Origin: Streptomyces capillispiralis
GTDB lineage: Bacteria; Actinomycetota; Actinomycetes; Streptomycetales; Streptomycetaceae
Assembly: GCF_007829875.1 (NCBI RefSeq)
Contig: NZ_VIWV01000001.1
Span: 3,318,501 to 3,382,500, forward strand
Length of the DNA stretch: 64,000 bases
Direction: 5' to 3'
The translations under genes were made by a program, and so were the position numbers. This document shows, one piece after another, positions 35,095 through 42,809 of the stretch. The notes under the pieces were generated by a model. It did no database searches. It saw only the letters and a list, made by a program, of their open reading frames with translations, and had not been told where the DNA came from. Positions within the stretch are counted from its first letter, which is position 1. Each line of letters starts with the position of its first letter.

Positions 35095-36135
35095 ATGGAG
35101 CGTGTACGTGATGTCTCTGAGCTGCCGAAAGCCCATCTGCACCTGCACTTCACCGGGTCCATGCGGCCCGCCACCCTGCTGGAGCTGGCCGACAAGTACG
35201 GGGTGCGCCTGCCCGAGGCGCTGACCGACGCGCTGACCGGCGGGGAGCCGCCGAGACTGCGCGCCACGGACGAGCGGGGCTGGTTTCGCTTCCAGCGGCT
35301 GTACGACGCGGCCCGCTCGTGCCTGCGGGAGCCCGAGGACATCCAGCGCCTGGTGCGGGAGGCCGCGGAGGAGGAGCTGCGGGACGGTTCCGGCTGGCTG
35401 GAGATCCAGGTCGACCCGACGTCGTACGCACCCCGGCTGGGCGGGCTGATCCCGGCGCTGGAGGTCATCCTGGACGCGGTGGACTCGGCGCGCCGGGACA
35501 CCGGGCTCGGGATGCGGGTGCTGGTGGCCGCCAACCGGATGAAGCACCCCCTGGACGCGCGCACGCTGGCCCGGCTGGCGGTGCGGTACGCGGACCGGGG
35601 CGTCGTCGGGTTCGGGCTCTCCAACGACGAGCGGCGCGGGATGGCCCGCGACTTCGACCGGGCGTTCGCGATCGCCCGGGAGGGCGGGCTGCTGTCCGCG
35701 CCGCACGGCGGCGAACTGGCGGGACCGGCGTCGGTGCGGGACTGCCTGGACGACCTGGAGGCGGACCGGATCGGGCACGGGGTGCGGGCGGCGGACGACC
35801 CGCGGCTGCTGAAGCGGCTCGCGGACCGGCAGGTGACGTGTGAGGTGTGCCCGGCGTCGAACGTGGCGCTGGGCGTGTACGAGAAGCCGGAGGACGTGCC
35901 GCTGCGGACCCTCTTCGAGGCCGGGGTACCACTGGCGCTGGGCGCGGACGACCCGCTGCTCTTCGGCTCCCGGCTGGCCGCGCAGTACGAGATCGCGCGG
36001 GTCCACCACGGCTTCACGGACGCGGAGCTGGCGGAGCTGGCCCGGCAGTCGGTACGCGGCTCGGCGGCACCGGACGACGTGAAGGCGAAGCTGCTGTCGG
36101 GCGTGGACGACTGGCTGGGCGCCCCGGTCACCTGA
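35095..36135 (+). CDS. add: Adenosine deaminase
   Basis: Deaminates adenosine/deoxyadenosine to inosine in purine salvage. The 346-residue product starts at the ATG at 35095, reading MERVRDVSELPKAHLHLHFT. Zinc ligands are in HLHLH (14-18) and SAPHGGE (near 200-206). The adenosine-deaminase-type glutamate is in HGGE, IGHGVR follows, and the metal aspartate pair is in LGADDPLLFG. A longer reading upstream is arginine-rich and follows the aspC terminator, so I rejected it. Confidence 0.93.
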   Translation: MERVRDVSELPKAHLHLHFTGSMRPATLLELADKYGVRLPEALTDALTGGEPPRLRATDERGWFRFQRLYDAARSCLREPEDIQRLVREAAEEELRDGSGWLEIQVDPTSYAPRLGGLIPALEVILDAVDSARRDTGLGMRVLVAANRMKHPLDARTLARLAVRYADRGVVGFGLSNDERRGMARDFDRAFAIAREGGLLSAPHGGELAGPASVRDCLDDLEADRIGHGVRAADDPRLLKRLADRQVTCEVCPASNVALGVYEKPEDVPLRTLFEAGVPLALGADDPLLFGSRLAAQYEIARVHHGFTDAELAELARQSVRGSAAPDDVKAKLLSGVDDWLGAPVT

Positions 36136-36163
36136 CGTGGGTGGGAGCGGGTGCGGCTGCGGG

Positions 36164-36196
36164 TGTGGCTGTGGCTGTGGCTGTGGCTGTGGCTGT
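36164..36196. repeat. (TGTGGC)5 hexanucleotide repeat
   Basis: Five and a half perfect copies of TGTGGC between the convergent ends of the adenosine deaminase gene and murB. The last base is part of the murB stop codon. Prone to slippage but outside coding sequence. Confidence 0.9.
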
Positions 36197-37251
36197 CAGA
36201 GGCTCACGCCCACCGTGACCGGCTCGTTGACCAGCGTGATGCCGAAGGCCTCGCGCACCCCGGCGACGACCTCGCGGGCGAGCGCGAGCAGGTCCTCGGT
36301 GGTCGCCTCGCCGCGGTTGGTGAGGGCGAGGGTGTGCTTGGTGGAGATGCGGGCCGGGCCCCGGCCGTAGCCCTTGGTGAAGCCGGCCTTGTCGATCAGC
36401 CAGGCGGCGGAGGTCTTGGTGCGGCCCTCGCCCGCGGGGTACGCCGGGGGCTCCACGCCGTCGCCGAGCCGCTCCCGCACGCGCGCGCGGAACACGGTGA
36501 AGTCCTCGTCGGTGAGGATCGGGTTGGTGAAGAAGGAACCGGCCGACCAGGTGTCGTGGTCCTCCGGGTCCAGGACCATGCCCTTGCCGGCGCGGAGCTT
36601 CAGCACCGTCTCGCGGGCCGTCGCCAGCGGTACCCGCTCGCCGGGCGCGACCCCGAGGACGCGGGCCGTCTCGGCGTACTTGACCGGGCCGGAGAGGCCG
36701 CCCGCGTCCTCCAGCCCGAAGCGCACGCGCAGCACGACGTAGCGCTCGGGGTCGGACTTGAAGCGGCTGTGGCGGTAGGAGAAGGCGCACTCCTCGTTGC
36801 CGAGGGTGACGGTCTGGCGGGTGCGGCGGTCGTAGGCGACGACCTCGGTGATGGTGGCGGAGACCTCCTGGCCGTACGCCCCGACGTTCTGGATCGGGGT
36901 GGCGCCGGCCGAGCCGGGGATGCCGGCCAGGCACTCGATGCCGGCCAGGCCCGCCTCGACGGTGCGGGCGACGGCGTCGGTCCACACCTCGCCGGCCGCC
37001 AGCTCCAGACGCGTGCCGTCCAGGGCGAAGCCCCGGGTGGCGACGACCAGGGCGGTGCCGTCGAAGCCCTTGTCCCCGATGACCAGGTTCGAGCCGCCGC
37101 CGATGACCAGCAGCGGCGTACCGCTGTCGTCGGCTTCACGGACGACGGCGATCACCTCGTCGTCGGTGGTGGCGGTGACCAGCCGGGTGGCGGGGCCGCC
37201 CAGCCGGAAGGTGGTCAGCGGGGCCAGGGGGGCGTCGTGGAGTTCCTGCAC
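36196..37251 (-). CDS. murB: UDP-N-acetylenolpyruvoylglucosamine reductase
   Basis: Reduces UDP-GlcNAc-enolpyruvate to UDP-MurNAc with NADPH and FAD, the second committed step of peptidoglycan synthesis. The 351-residue product starts at the GTG at 37251 (reading QELHDAPLAPLTTFRLGGPA); no good ribosome-binding site is visible. FAD motifs are LLVIGGGSNLVIGDKGFDG near 46-64 and GIPGSAGATPIQNVGAYG near 108-125. The catalytic serine is in SAGSFFTNP, and AAWLIDKAGFTKG is near 283. A type I MurB. Confidence 0.95.
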   Translation of the reverse strand: MQELHDAPLAPLTTFRLGGPATRLVTATTDDEVIAVVREADDSGTPLLVIGGGSNLVIGDKGFDGTALVVATRGFALDGTRLELAAGEVWTDAVARTVEAGLAGIECLAGIPGSAGATPIQNVGAYGQEVSATITEVVAYDRRTRQTVTLGNEECAFSYRHSRFKSDPERYVVLRVRFGLEDAGGLSGPVKYAETARVLGVAPGERVPLATARETVLKLRAGKGMVLDPEDHDTWSAGSFFTNPILTDEDFTVFRARVRERLGDGVEPPAYPAGEGRTKTSAAWLIDKAGFTKGYGRGPARISTKHTLALTNRGEATTEDLLALAREVVAGVREAFGITLVNEPVTVGVSL

Positions 37252-37305
37252 GGGCCCAAGACTACGAGACGGCACCGACGGCGCCGCCCCCGCGCCGTGT
37301 GCGGC

Positions 37306-37734
37306 TCAGGGCAGCCGCACGACCGCCCGTGCCATGCCCAGCACCTTCTGGCCGTCGCTGGTCGCCGTGAGGTCCACGCGGACGGTGTGGTCGTCGAGCT
37401 TGGCCGCGACCTTGCCGCTGACCTCGATGAGGGCGCCCTTGTCGTCGTCGGGCACGACGACCGGGCGGGTGAAGCGGACGCCGTACTCGACGACCGCGCC
37501 CGGGTCGCCCACCCAGTCGGTCACCACGCGGATCGCCTCGGCCATGGTGAACATGCCGTGCGCGATGACGTCGGGCAGGCCGACCTCCTTGGCGAACCGC
37601 TCGTTCCAGTGGATGGGGTTGAAGTCGCCGGAGGCACCCGCGTACCGGACGAGGGTGGCCCGGGTCACGGGGAACGTCTGCGCGGGCAGTTCGGTGCCGG
37701 CCTCGACGTCGGCGTAGGAGATCTTCGCCGTCAT
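37306..37734 (-). CDS. MaoC-family hot-dog dehydratase (HadB-like)
   Basis: A 142-residue protein reading MTAKISYADVEAGTELP. The catalytic Asp/His pair is in GDFNPIHWNERFAKEVGLPD near 38-57, then IAHGMFTM. Hydratase 2 family, as in (R)-3-hydroxyacyl-ACP dehydratase HadB. The adjacent upstream gene encodes the matching HadA-like half, so the pair should form a heterodimer. Initiation is at the ATG at 37734, or at a GTG four codons earlier that overlaps the neighbour stop (GTGA). Confidence 0.9.
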   Translation of the reverse strand: MTAKISYADVEAGTELPAQTFPVTRATLVRYAGASGDFNPIHWNERFAKEVGLPDVIAHGMFTMAEAIRVVTDWVGDPGAVVEYGVRFTRPVVVPDDDKGALIEVSGKVAAKLDDHTVRVDLTATSDGQKVLGMARAVVRLP

Positions 37735-37742
37735 GGTGTGGT

Positions 37743-38195
37743 TCACGCCTCCTCGGCCGCGCGGGCCACCAGCTTGGTCCAGGCGGTCACGACGTGCTCG
37801 CCGTCCTGGTCGTGCACGTCACCGCGGATGTCCAGCACCTCGTTGCCCGCCATCGACCGGATCTTCTCGATGGTGGAGGTGACGGTGAGCCGGTCACCGG
37901 CGCGCACCGGCCGGTTGTAGACGAACTTCTGGTCGCCGTGCACGACCCGGCTGTAGTCGAGGCCGAGCCGGGGGTCGGCGACGACCTGCCCCGCGGCCTG
38001 GAACGTGATCGAGAACACGAAGGTCGGCGGGGCGATCACATCGGGGTGGCCGAGCGCCTTGGCGGCCTCCGCGTCCGTGTACGCCGGGTTGGCGTCCCCC
38101 ACCGCCTCGGCGAACTCACGGATCTTCTCCCGGCCCACCTCGTAGGGGTCGGTGGGCGGGTAGCTCCGCCCCACGAAGGACTGGTCGAGCGCCAT
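37743..38195 (-). CDS. FAS1-like/MaoC N-terminal dehydratase (HadA-like)
   Basis: A 150-residue protein with the N-terminal MaoC hot-dog fold (SYPPTDPYEVGREKIREFAE; GHPDVIAPPTFVFSITFQA), lacking the catalytic Asp/His motif present in its partner. Members form HadAB-type dehydratases of long-chain acyl metabolism. Start at 38195 with AGGAGGT 9 nt upstream. Overlaps or abuts the downstream HadB-like gene. Confidence 0.9.
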   Translation of the reverse strand: MALDQSFVGRSYPPTDPYEVGREKIREFAEAVGDANPAYTDAEAAKALGHPDVIAPPTFVFSITFQAAGQVVADPRLGLDYSRVVHGDQKFVYNRPVRAGDRLTVTSTIEKIRSMAGNEVLDIRGDVHDQDGEHVVTAWTKLVARAAEEA

Positions 38196-38265
38196 GCGCG
38201 CGGCACCTCCTGTGTCTGGACTGCGGCCGGCCGGTCCTGACCGTGGCCGGCCGGTGGGGAAACGA

Positions 38266-38302
38266 CACGAGGCCGCCCCCCGAGTGGGGGGACGGCCTCG
38301 TG
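38266..38302 (-). terminator. rpmG terminator
   Basis: Arms CACGAGGCCG (38266-38275) and CGGCCTCGTG (38293-38302) are extended by CCCCCC/GGGGGG with one bulged base. In the sense direction TCGTTTCC follows. About 13 nt past the rpmG stop. Confidence 0.8.
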
Positions 38303-38314
38303 TACGAGCCTGTT

Positions 38315-38479
38315 TTATCGCGTTTCGCGGTGCGCGGTGTGCGCATTGCAACGCGGGCAGTGCTTCTTCATCTCAAGACGGTCCGGGTTGTTACGCCGGT
38401 TCTTCTTGGTGATGTAGTTCCGCTCCTTGCACTCCACGCAGGCCAGCGTGATCTTCGGGCGGACGTCGGTGGCAGCCAC
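38315..38479 (-). CDS. rpmG: 50S ribosomal protein L33 (zinc-binding form)
   Basis: A 54-residue protein starting at a GTG with GGAG 8 nt upstream. It reads [20 protein letters not shown] and later [18 protein letters not shown]. The four cysteines (two CxxC pairs, near 14-17 and 41-44) mark the C-plus, zinc-binding form. Streptomyces usually also has a zinc-free paralogue under Zur control; no Zur box is evident here, as expected for the constitutive copy. Confidence 0.95.
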   Translation of the reverse strand: MAATDVRPKITLACVECKERNYITKKNRRNNPDRLEMKKHCPRCNAHTAHRETR

Positions 38480-38567
38480 GTGAGTGCTCCTTGACGAACG
38501 GATTGACTGTATTTACGCAAGAAGAGTAGCCGATCGAAGGACCGACCCCGCAATCGGCTACTGTCTG

Positions 38568-38640
38568 TAGCGGTGACCGGACTTGAACCGGTGACACAGC
38601 GATTATGAGCCGCTTGCTCTACCGACTGAGCTACACCGCT
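38568..38640 (-). tRNA. tRNA-Met (CAU)
   Basis: Acceptor AGCGGTG/CACCGCT, D-arm GCTCAGTCGGTAGAGC, anticodon loop CTCATAA giving CAU, T-arm CCGGTTCAAGTCCGG, discriminator A. The paired first base rules out initiator tRNA. Elongator Met is most likely; an Ile(CAU, lysidine) tRNA cannot be fully excluded by eye. Confidence 0.88.
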
Positions 38641-38686
38641 TAGATGCGATCGGGCCCCGCCTCGCGGCGGGAACCTCTCACACCAG

Positions 38687-38759
38687 AGCCCCAAAACGGA
38701 ATCGAACCGTTGACCTTCTCCTTACCATGGAGACGCTCTGCCGACTGAGCTATTGGGGC
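38687..38759 (-). tRNA. tRNA-Thr (GGU)
   Basis: Acceptor GCCCCAA/TTGGGGC, D-arm GCTCAGTCGGCAGAGC, anticodon stem TCTCC/GGAGA with loop ATGGTAA (anticodon GGT), T-arm ACGGTTCGATTCCGT. It lies 46 nt upstream of tRNA-Met on the same strand, probably one transcript. Confidence 0.94.
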
Positions 38760-38979
38760 GAGCGATGAAGACATTACACGCTCCGCCGCCGTTCGCCCAA
38801 ATCCGTTTCGGGCCCCCTGTCACGTCCTGGGACGGACGCCCGCGACCGGACCACGCCGGTACGACTATTGCGCTCATCCCGGCGAGCGGCGGGCCGTCAT
38901 CCTAGGCTCGACTCACTCTGCGTGATCTTGTCTCAGCGTGACGTGCGTCCTCGTGCGCAGCCCGAGCCCCAGGAGCGCG

Positions 38980-40245
38980 ATGCCCGGCAGCCAGTCGCAG
39001 CCACCGTCCCACTCGTGGTCGTCGACCCCGGGTCCGGCCGCCCCGGTCCCGCTCCTGCTGAGCGGGGCGCGCCTCACCGACGGCCGGACCGTGGACGTGC
39101 GGCTGGACGGCGGGCGCATCGAGGCGGTCGGTACGGCCGGCAGCCTCGCGACGGACGGCACGCGCGTGTGCGGTACCCGCATCGACCTCAGCGGCTATCT
39201 GCTCCTGCCGGCCCCCGCCGAACCCCACGCCCACCCGGACACGGCCCTGTCCGCCGACGGCGGCGGCCCCGTCTCGTACGACCCGCGGGACGTCCAGCGC
39301 CGCGCGACCGAGGCGGCGCTGCTCCAGCTCGGGCACGGCGCGACGGCGCTGCGGGCGCATGTGCGCGTGGGCGACATGGCCGGCCTCGGCGCGCTGACCG
39401 CCGTGCTGCGGACGGCGCGTGCGCTGTGCGGGCTCGCCGAGCTGACGACGGTGGCCATGCCCCGGGTACTGACCGGTCAGGCCGGGGCGGACGGGCTCGC
39501 GGTGCTGCGGGACGCGGTGAAGATGGGCGCGACCGCGGTGGGCGGCTGTCCGGACCTCGACCCCGATCCCACCGGATACGTGGAGGCCGTCCTGGAGGTC
39601 GCCGCCGAACACGGCTGCCCCGTCGACCTGCACACGGACGGCACCGACCCCGCCCGCCTGGCCCGGTTCGCGGCCATGGCGGGCGGGCTGCGGCCGGGGG
39701 TGACCCTCGGCCCGTGCGGCGGTCTCGCCCGGCTGCCCGCCGAGGTGGCCGGACGGACCGCGGACCGCCTCGCGGCGGCCGGGGTGACGGTGGTGTGCCT
39801 GCCGCAGGGCGGCTGCGGCGCCGCGGACGGCCGGGACGCGGCGCCGGTACGGCTGTTGCGCTCGGCGGGTGTGCGGGTGGCCGCCGGGAGCGGCGCCCTG
39901 CGGGACGTGTCCAACCCCGTGGGCCGCGGCGATCCGCTGGAGGCGGCCTATCTGCTGGCCTCGTGCCACGGGCTGGCCGCCGGGGAGGCCTACTCGGCGG
40001 TGAGCGGGTCGGCGCGGGCGGCCCTGGGGCTCCCCGAGGTGCGCGTGGAGGCGGGTTTCCCGGCCGAACTGCTGGCGGTGCGCGGCGACGGGCTCTCGGA
40101 GGCCCTGTCCCCGGCGTACAGCCGTGTCGTGGTGCACGGGGGGCGGGTGGTGGCGCGGACGAGCGCGGTGCGGGAGTACTGCGGTTCGGCGGTGACCACC
40201 GCGGAGTTGGGGCTGCCGCGACAGGGGCGCGGCGAGACGCCGTGA
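38980..40245 (+). CDS. Degenerate amidohydrolase (cytosine deaminase-like)
   Basis: A 421-residue protein starting at the ATG at 38980 with GGAG 5 nt upstream. It has the layout of CodA-type amidohydrolases: an N-terminal beta-sandwich (LLLSGARLTDGRTVDVRLDG), the HxH of strand 1 (PHAHPD, H83/H85) and H218 in DLHTDG. However, the active-site Glu after H218 is Gly, the strand-6 His is lost (VTLGPCGG, 242-248), and the strand-8 metal Asp is Gly (GSGALRD, 303-309). It is therefore unlikely to be a normal metal-dependent deaminase. Function unknown. Confidence 0.75.
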   Translation: MPGSQSQPPSHSWSSTPGPAAPVPLLLSGARLTDGRTVDVRLDGGRIEAVGTAGSLATDGTRVCGTRIDLSGYLLLPAPAEPHAHPDTALSADGGGPVSYDPRDVQRRATEAALLQLGHGATALRAHVRVGDMAGLGALTAVLRTARALCGLAELTTVAMPRVLTGQAGADGLAVLRDAVKMGATAVGGCPDLDPDPTGYVEAVLEVAAEHGCPVDLHTDGTDPARLARFAAMAGGLRPGVTLGPCGGLARLPAEVAGRTADRLAAAGVTVVCLPQGGCGAADGRDAAPVRLLRSAGVRVAAGSGALRDVSNPVGRGDPLEAAYLLASCHGLAAGEAYSAVSGSARAALGLPEVRVEAGFPAELLAVRGDGLSEALSPAYSRVVVHGGRVVARTSAVREYCGSAVTTAELGLPRQGRGETP

Positions 40246-40328
40246 CGGCGGCCGACGGTCGGCGGGGCGTGGAGCCGTGCGTGCCGCCGTGCGGCCGACG
40301 CGGCGGCCGTCCGGCGCATGAGGTCGTG

Positions 40329-40430
40329 GTCGTCCGGCGAATGGGGTCGTCCGGCGAATGGGGTCGTCCGGCGAATGGGGTCGTCCGGCGAATGGGGTCG
40401 TCCGGCGAATGCGGTCGTCCGGCGAATGCG
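40329..40430 (+). repeat. Six 17-bp direct repeats
   Basis: Six head-to-tail copies of GTCGTCCGGCGAATGGG (units 1-4 identical; units 5 and 6 end GCG) with a partial seventh at 40431. They stop about 20 bp before the next gene start. No spacers, so not a CRISPR array. Confidence 0.92.
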
Positions 40431-40455
40431 GTCGTCCCGGCGTACGGTCGGAGGC

Positions 40456-41112
40456 ATGCGCATTGTCATCGCTGGTGGTCATGGTCAGATCGCGTTGCGG
40501 CTGGAGCGGCTGCTCGCCGCGCGCGGGGACGAGGCGGCGGGCATCATCCGCAGAGCCGAACAGGCCGACGAGCTGCGGCAACTGGGTGCCGAACCGATCG
40601 TGCTCGACATGGAGTCGGCGTCGGTCGAGGAGGTCGCGGAGCGGCTGGAGGGCGCGGACGCGGCGGTGTTCGCGGCGGGCGCGGGTCCGGGCAGCGGGGC
40701 GGGCCGCAAGGAGACGGTGGACAAGGCGGCGGCCGTGCTCTTCGCCGACGCGGCCGTCCGGGCGGGCGTACGGCGTTTCGTGGTCGTGTCGTCCATGGGC
40801 GCGGACCCGGCCCACGAGGGCGACGAGATCTTCGACGTGTACCTGCGCGCCAAGGGCGAGGCGGACGCGTACGTGCGCGGCCTGGACGCCCTGGACTGGA
40901 CGATCCTGCGGCCCGGTCAGCTCACCAACGACGCCGGCACCGGCCTGGTCCGCCTGGAGGCCCACACGGGCCGCGGCCCGGTCCCGCGCGACGACGTGGC
41001 CGCCGTGCTGGCGGAGCTGGTGGACACCCCCGCGACGGCCGGGCTGACCCTGGAACTGATCAGCGGTCCCGCACCGGTGTCGGTGGCCGTGAAGTCGGTG
41101 GCGGGCAACTGA
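40456..41112 (+). CDS. NAD(P)-binding atypical SDR family protein
   Basis: A 218-residue Rossmann protein: MRIVIAGGHGQIALRLERLL (GxxGxxA-type nucleotide loop near 7-13), FVVVSSMGAD near 110, and Y134 with K137 in the atypical position (DVYLRAKGEAD), WTILRPGQLTND near 151-162. It resembles NAD(P)H-binding YwnB/SDR_a5 proteins whose substrates are mostly unknown. The ATG at 40456 has GGAGG only one base upstream, which is unusually close. The tandem repeats lie in the promoter/5' region. Confidence 0.85.
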   Translation: MRIVIAGGHGQIALRLERLLAARGDEAAGIIRRAEQADELRQLGAEPIVLDMESASVEEVAERLEGADAAVFAAGAGPGSGAGRKETVDKAAAVLFADAAVRAGVRRFVVVSSMGADPAHEGDEIFDVYLRAKGEADAYVRGLDALDWTILRPGQLTNDAGTGLVRLEAHTGRGPVPRDDVAAVLAELVDTPATAGLTLELISGPAPVSVAVKSVAGN

Positions 41113-41192
41113 GGATTGCGCGCGGGCGGTCGGCCCGGCCGCGCGGCGCTTGCGGCGCCAGCTGTACTGCCCAGCCAGGTTGGGCAGTACAG

Positions 41193-41405
41193 CTAGAACA
41201 GCGGCATCTGCCCGGGGAACTCCGGTACCACGTAGCCGTCCAACGAGGGCTGCTCCGCCCCGGGCAGCGCCTGTCTGCGTGACCCCGGGCACGAGGTGAG
41301 TTCCCCGCTCCCCCGGGCGCCGGGCGGATCGTGCCGCGCGTACCGCCCGGCGACGACGGCGATCTCGCGACGGCACTCGGGGCAGGGGCGGCGACGGGAC
41401 GACAT
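41193..41405 (-). CDS. Small cysteine-containing protein, unknown function
   Basis: A 70-residue frame, MSSRRRPCPECRREIAVVAG at the start and LDGYVVPEFPGQMPLF at the end. Three cysteines (CPEC near 8-11 and C39) plus H25 could make a zinc site. The codon bias fits a gene, but no clear Shine-Dalgarno is visible. It is flanked by the tRNA-Tyr terminator. A short streptomycete protein of unknown role is the best description. Confidence 0.6.
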   Translation of the reverse strand: MSSRRRPCPECRREIAVVAGRYARHDPPGARGSGELTSCPGSRRQALPGAEQPSLDGYVVPEFPGQMPLF

Positions 41406-41461
41406 GGAGCCAGTGTGCCCCGGTGCGGTCGGCAGCGAAACGAGACCACCGCCCACACGAA

Positions 41462-41505
41462 AAGACCCCCTCCGGTCTGCGTTTCCGCAGTTCGGAGGGG
41501 GTCTT
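41462..41505 (-). terminator. tRNA-Tyr terminator
   Basis: 13-bp perfect arms (41462-41474 and 41493-41505) with a second inner stem CTGCG/CGCAG, followed in the sense direction by TTTTCG. Nine nt past the tRNA-Tyr 3' end. Confidence 0.85.
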
Positions 41506-41513
41506 CCCCAGTG

Positions 41514-41595
41514 TGGCGGCGCCAGGATTCGAACCTGGGAAGGCTGAGCCGGCAGATTTACAGTCTGCTCCCTTTGGCCGCTCGGGCACACCGCC
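41514..41595 (-). tRNA. tRNA-Tyr (GUA)
   Basis: 82-nt class II tRNA: acceptor GGCGGTG/CGCCGCC, D-arm GCCCGAGCGGCC, anticodon loop CTGTAAA (anticodon GTA), a long variable arm, T-arm CCAGGTTCGAATCCTGG, discriminator A. Confidence 0.95.
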
Positions 41596-41832
41596 GGGGT
41601 TGCTGCCTCTCGAACCGCCTTTCGGCGGTGCTCCGTGGCAACGACGTAAACAATACCCGATGGACAGGGGTGCTTCGCCACCCGATTGATCGCCACCCGG
41701 AGGCCCGGGGGGTGACTAGGCTGGTCCGGATGCGGCCCGGGACCCATGGCGGACCCGGGGGCCGCCTCACGTACGCCGGTACGCGTCCGGCGCGCAGCCC
41801 GATACGCACCCCGATACAAGGAGCCACAGGAC

Positions 41833-42321
41833 ATGGCCGACTCCAGTTTCGACATCGTCTCGAAGGTCGAGCGGCAGGAGGTCGACAACGCCCTCAACCA
41901 GACCGCCAAGGAGATCTCGCAGCGCTACGACTTCAAGGGCGTGGGTGCCTCGATCTCGTGGTCCGGCGAGAAGATCCTCATGGAGGCGAACTCCGAGGAC
42001 CGGGTGAAGGCCGTCCTCGACGTCTTCCAGTCCAAGCTGATCAAGCGGGGCATCTCGCTGAAGGCCCTGGACGCGGGCGAGCCCCAGCTCTCGGGCAAGG
42101 AGTACAAGATCTTCGCGTCGATCGAGGAGGGCATCTCCCAGGACAACGCGAAGAAGGTCGCGAAGATCATCCGTGATGAGGGCCCGAAGGGTGTGAAGGC
42201 CCAGGTGCAGGGCGATGAGCTGCGGGTCAGCTCCAAGAGCCGCGACGACCTCCAGACCGTCATCGCGCTGCTCAAGGGCAAGGACTTCGACTTCGCGCTG
42301 CAGTTCGTCAACTACCGGTAG
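41833..42321 (+). CDS. YajQ-family nucleotide-binding protein
   Basis: A 162-residue member of the YajQ/UPF0234 family, two ferredoxin-like folds known to bind tRNA/nucleotides and, in Xanthomonas, cyclic di-GMP. It reads [20 protein letters not shown] and ends [21 protein letters not shown] lies 10 nt before the ATG; the longer upstream frame is not conserved. Role in Streptomyces not established. Confidence 0.93.
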   Translation: MADSSFDIVSKVERQEVDNALNQTAKEISQRYDFKGVGASISWSGEKILMEANSEDRVKAVLDVFQSKLIKRGISLKALDAGEPQLSGKEYKIFASIEEGISQDNAKKVAKIIRDEGPKGVKAQVQGDELRVSSKSRDDLQTVIALLKGKDFDFALQFVNYR

Positions 42322-42443
42322 GACCGGTCGGCCGGCGGGGCCGGAGCCCTGGTGCTCACCCGTCGCACGGGCGCGGAGGGGTGGTCACCCGTGGGGTGTC
42401 CGCCCTTCTCGCCTGCCGGCGCCGGTCGCGGTCCGGTGTGCGC

Positions 42444-42710
42444 TCAGTCGCGTGAGTGGCCGAAGAGGAGTCGGTAGGCGATCAGGAGGACGAGCGAGCC
42501 GCCGATCGCGGCGACCCAGGTGGTGCCGTCGTAGAAGTCCTTGGTGACCGGGTGGTCGAGCCAACGGGCCGATATCCAGCCGCCGATGAAGGCGCCGGCG
42601 ACGCCGATCAGGGTCGTGCCGATGAGGCCGCCCGGGTCGCGGCCCGGCAGCAGGAACTTCGCTATCGCTCCGGCCAGCAGACCCAGGATCATCCAGCTGA
42701 TGATCGTCAT
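42444..42710 (-). CDS. GlsB/YeaQ/YmgE family membrane protein
   Basis: An 88-residue transglycosylase-associated protein family member with three membrane helices: ISWMILGLLAGAIAKFLLPG, IGTTLIGVAGAFIGGWI and WVAAIGGSLVLLIAYRLL. The glycine-rich first helix and GRDPGG are family hallmarks. Associated with stress responses in other bacteria. Start at 42710; a GTG three codons earlier is possible. Confidence 0.9.
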   Translation of the reverse strand: MTIISWMILGLLAGAIAKFLLPGRDPGGLIGTTLIGVAGAFIGGWISARWLDHPVTKDFYDGTTWVAAIGGSLVLLIAYRLLFGHSRD

Positions 42711-42809
42711 GCGGTGCACCTGCCCTTTTCCTGTCGCTCTCGCACCATGAAGGACGTCACCCGTGCGCGGGGCGGTTGCGCTGATCCCGTCCGGTCGGGT
42801 CCGGTCCGG

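Noticed and set aside
38568-38759. Integrated element at the tRNA-Met or tRNA-Thr genes
   Set aside because: Both tRNAs are intact, with ordinary chromosomal genes on both sides and no integrase or duplicated tRNA 3' end.
40329-40430. Possible CRISPR array
   Set aside because: Repeats are directly contiguous with a 17-bp period and have no spacers. There are no cas genes nearby.
40318-40455. N-terminal extension of the SDR protein through the tandem repeats
   Set aside because: The Rossmann fold starts exactly at MRIVIAGG; the extension would be repeat-encoded Arg/Ser/Gly with no family support.
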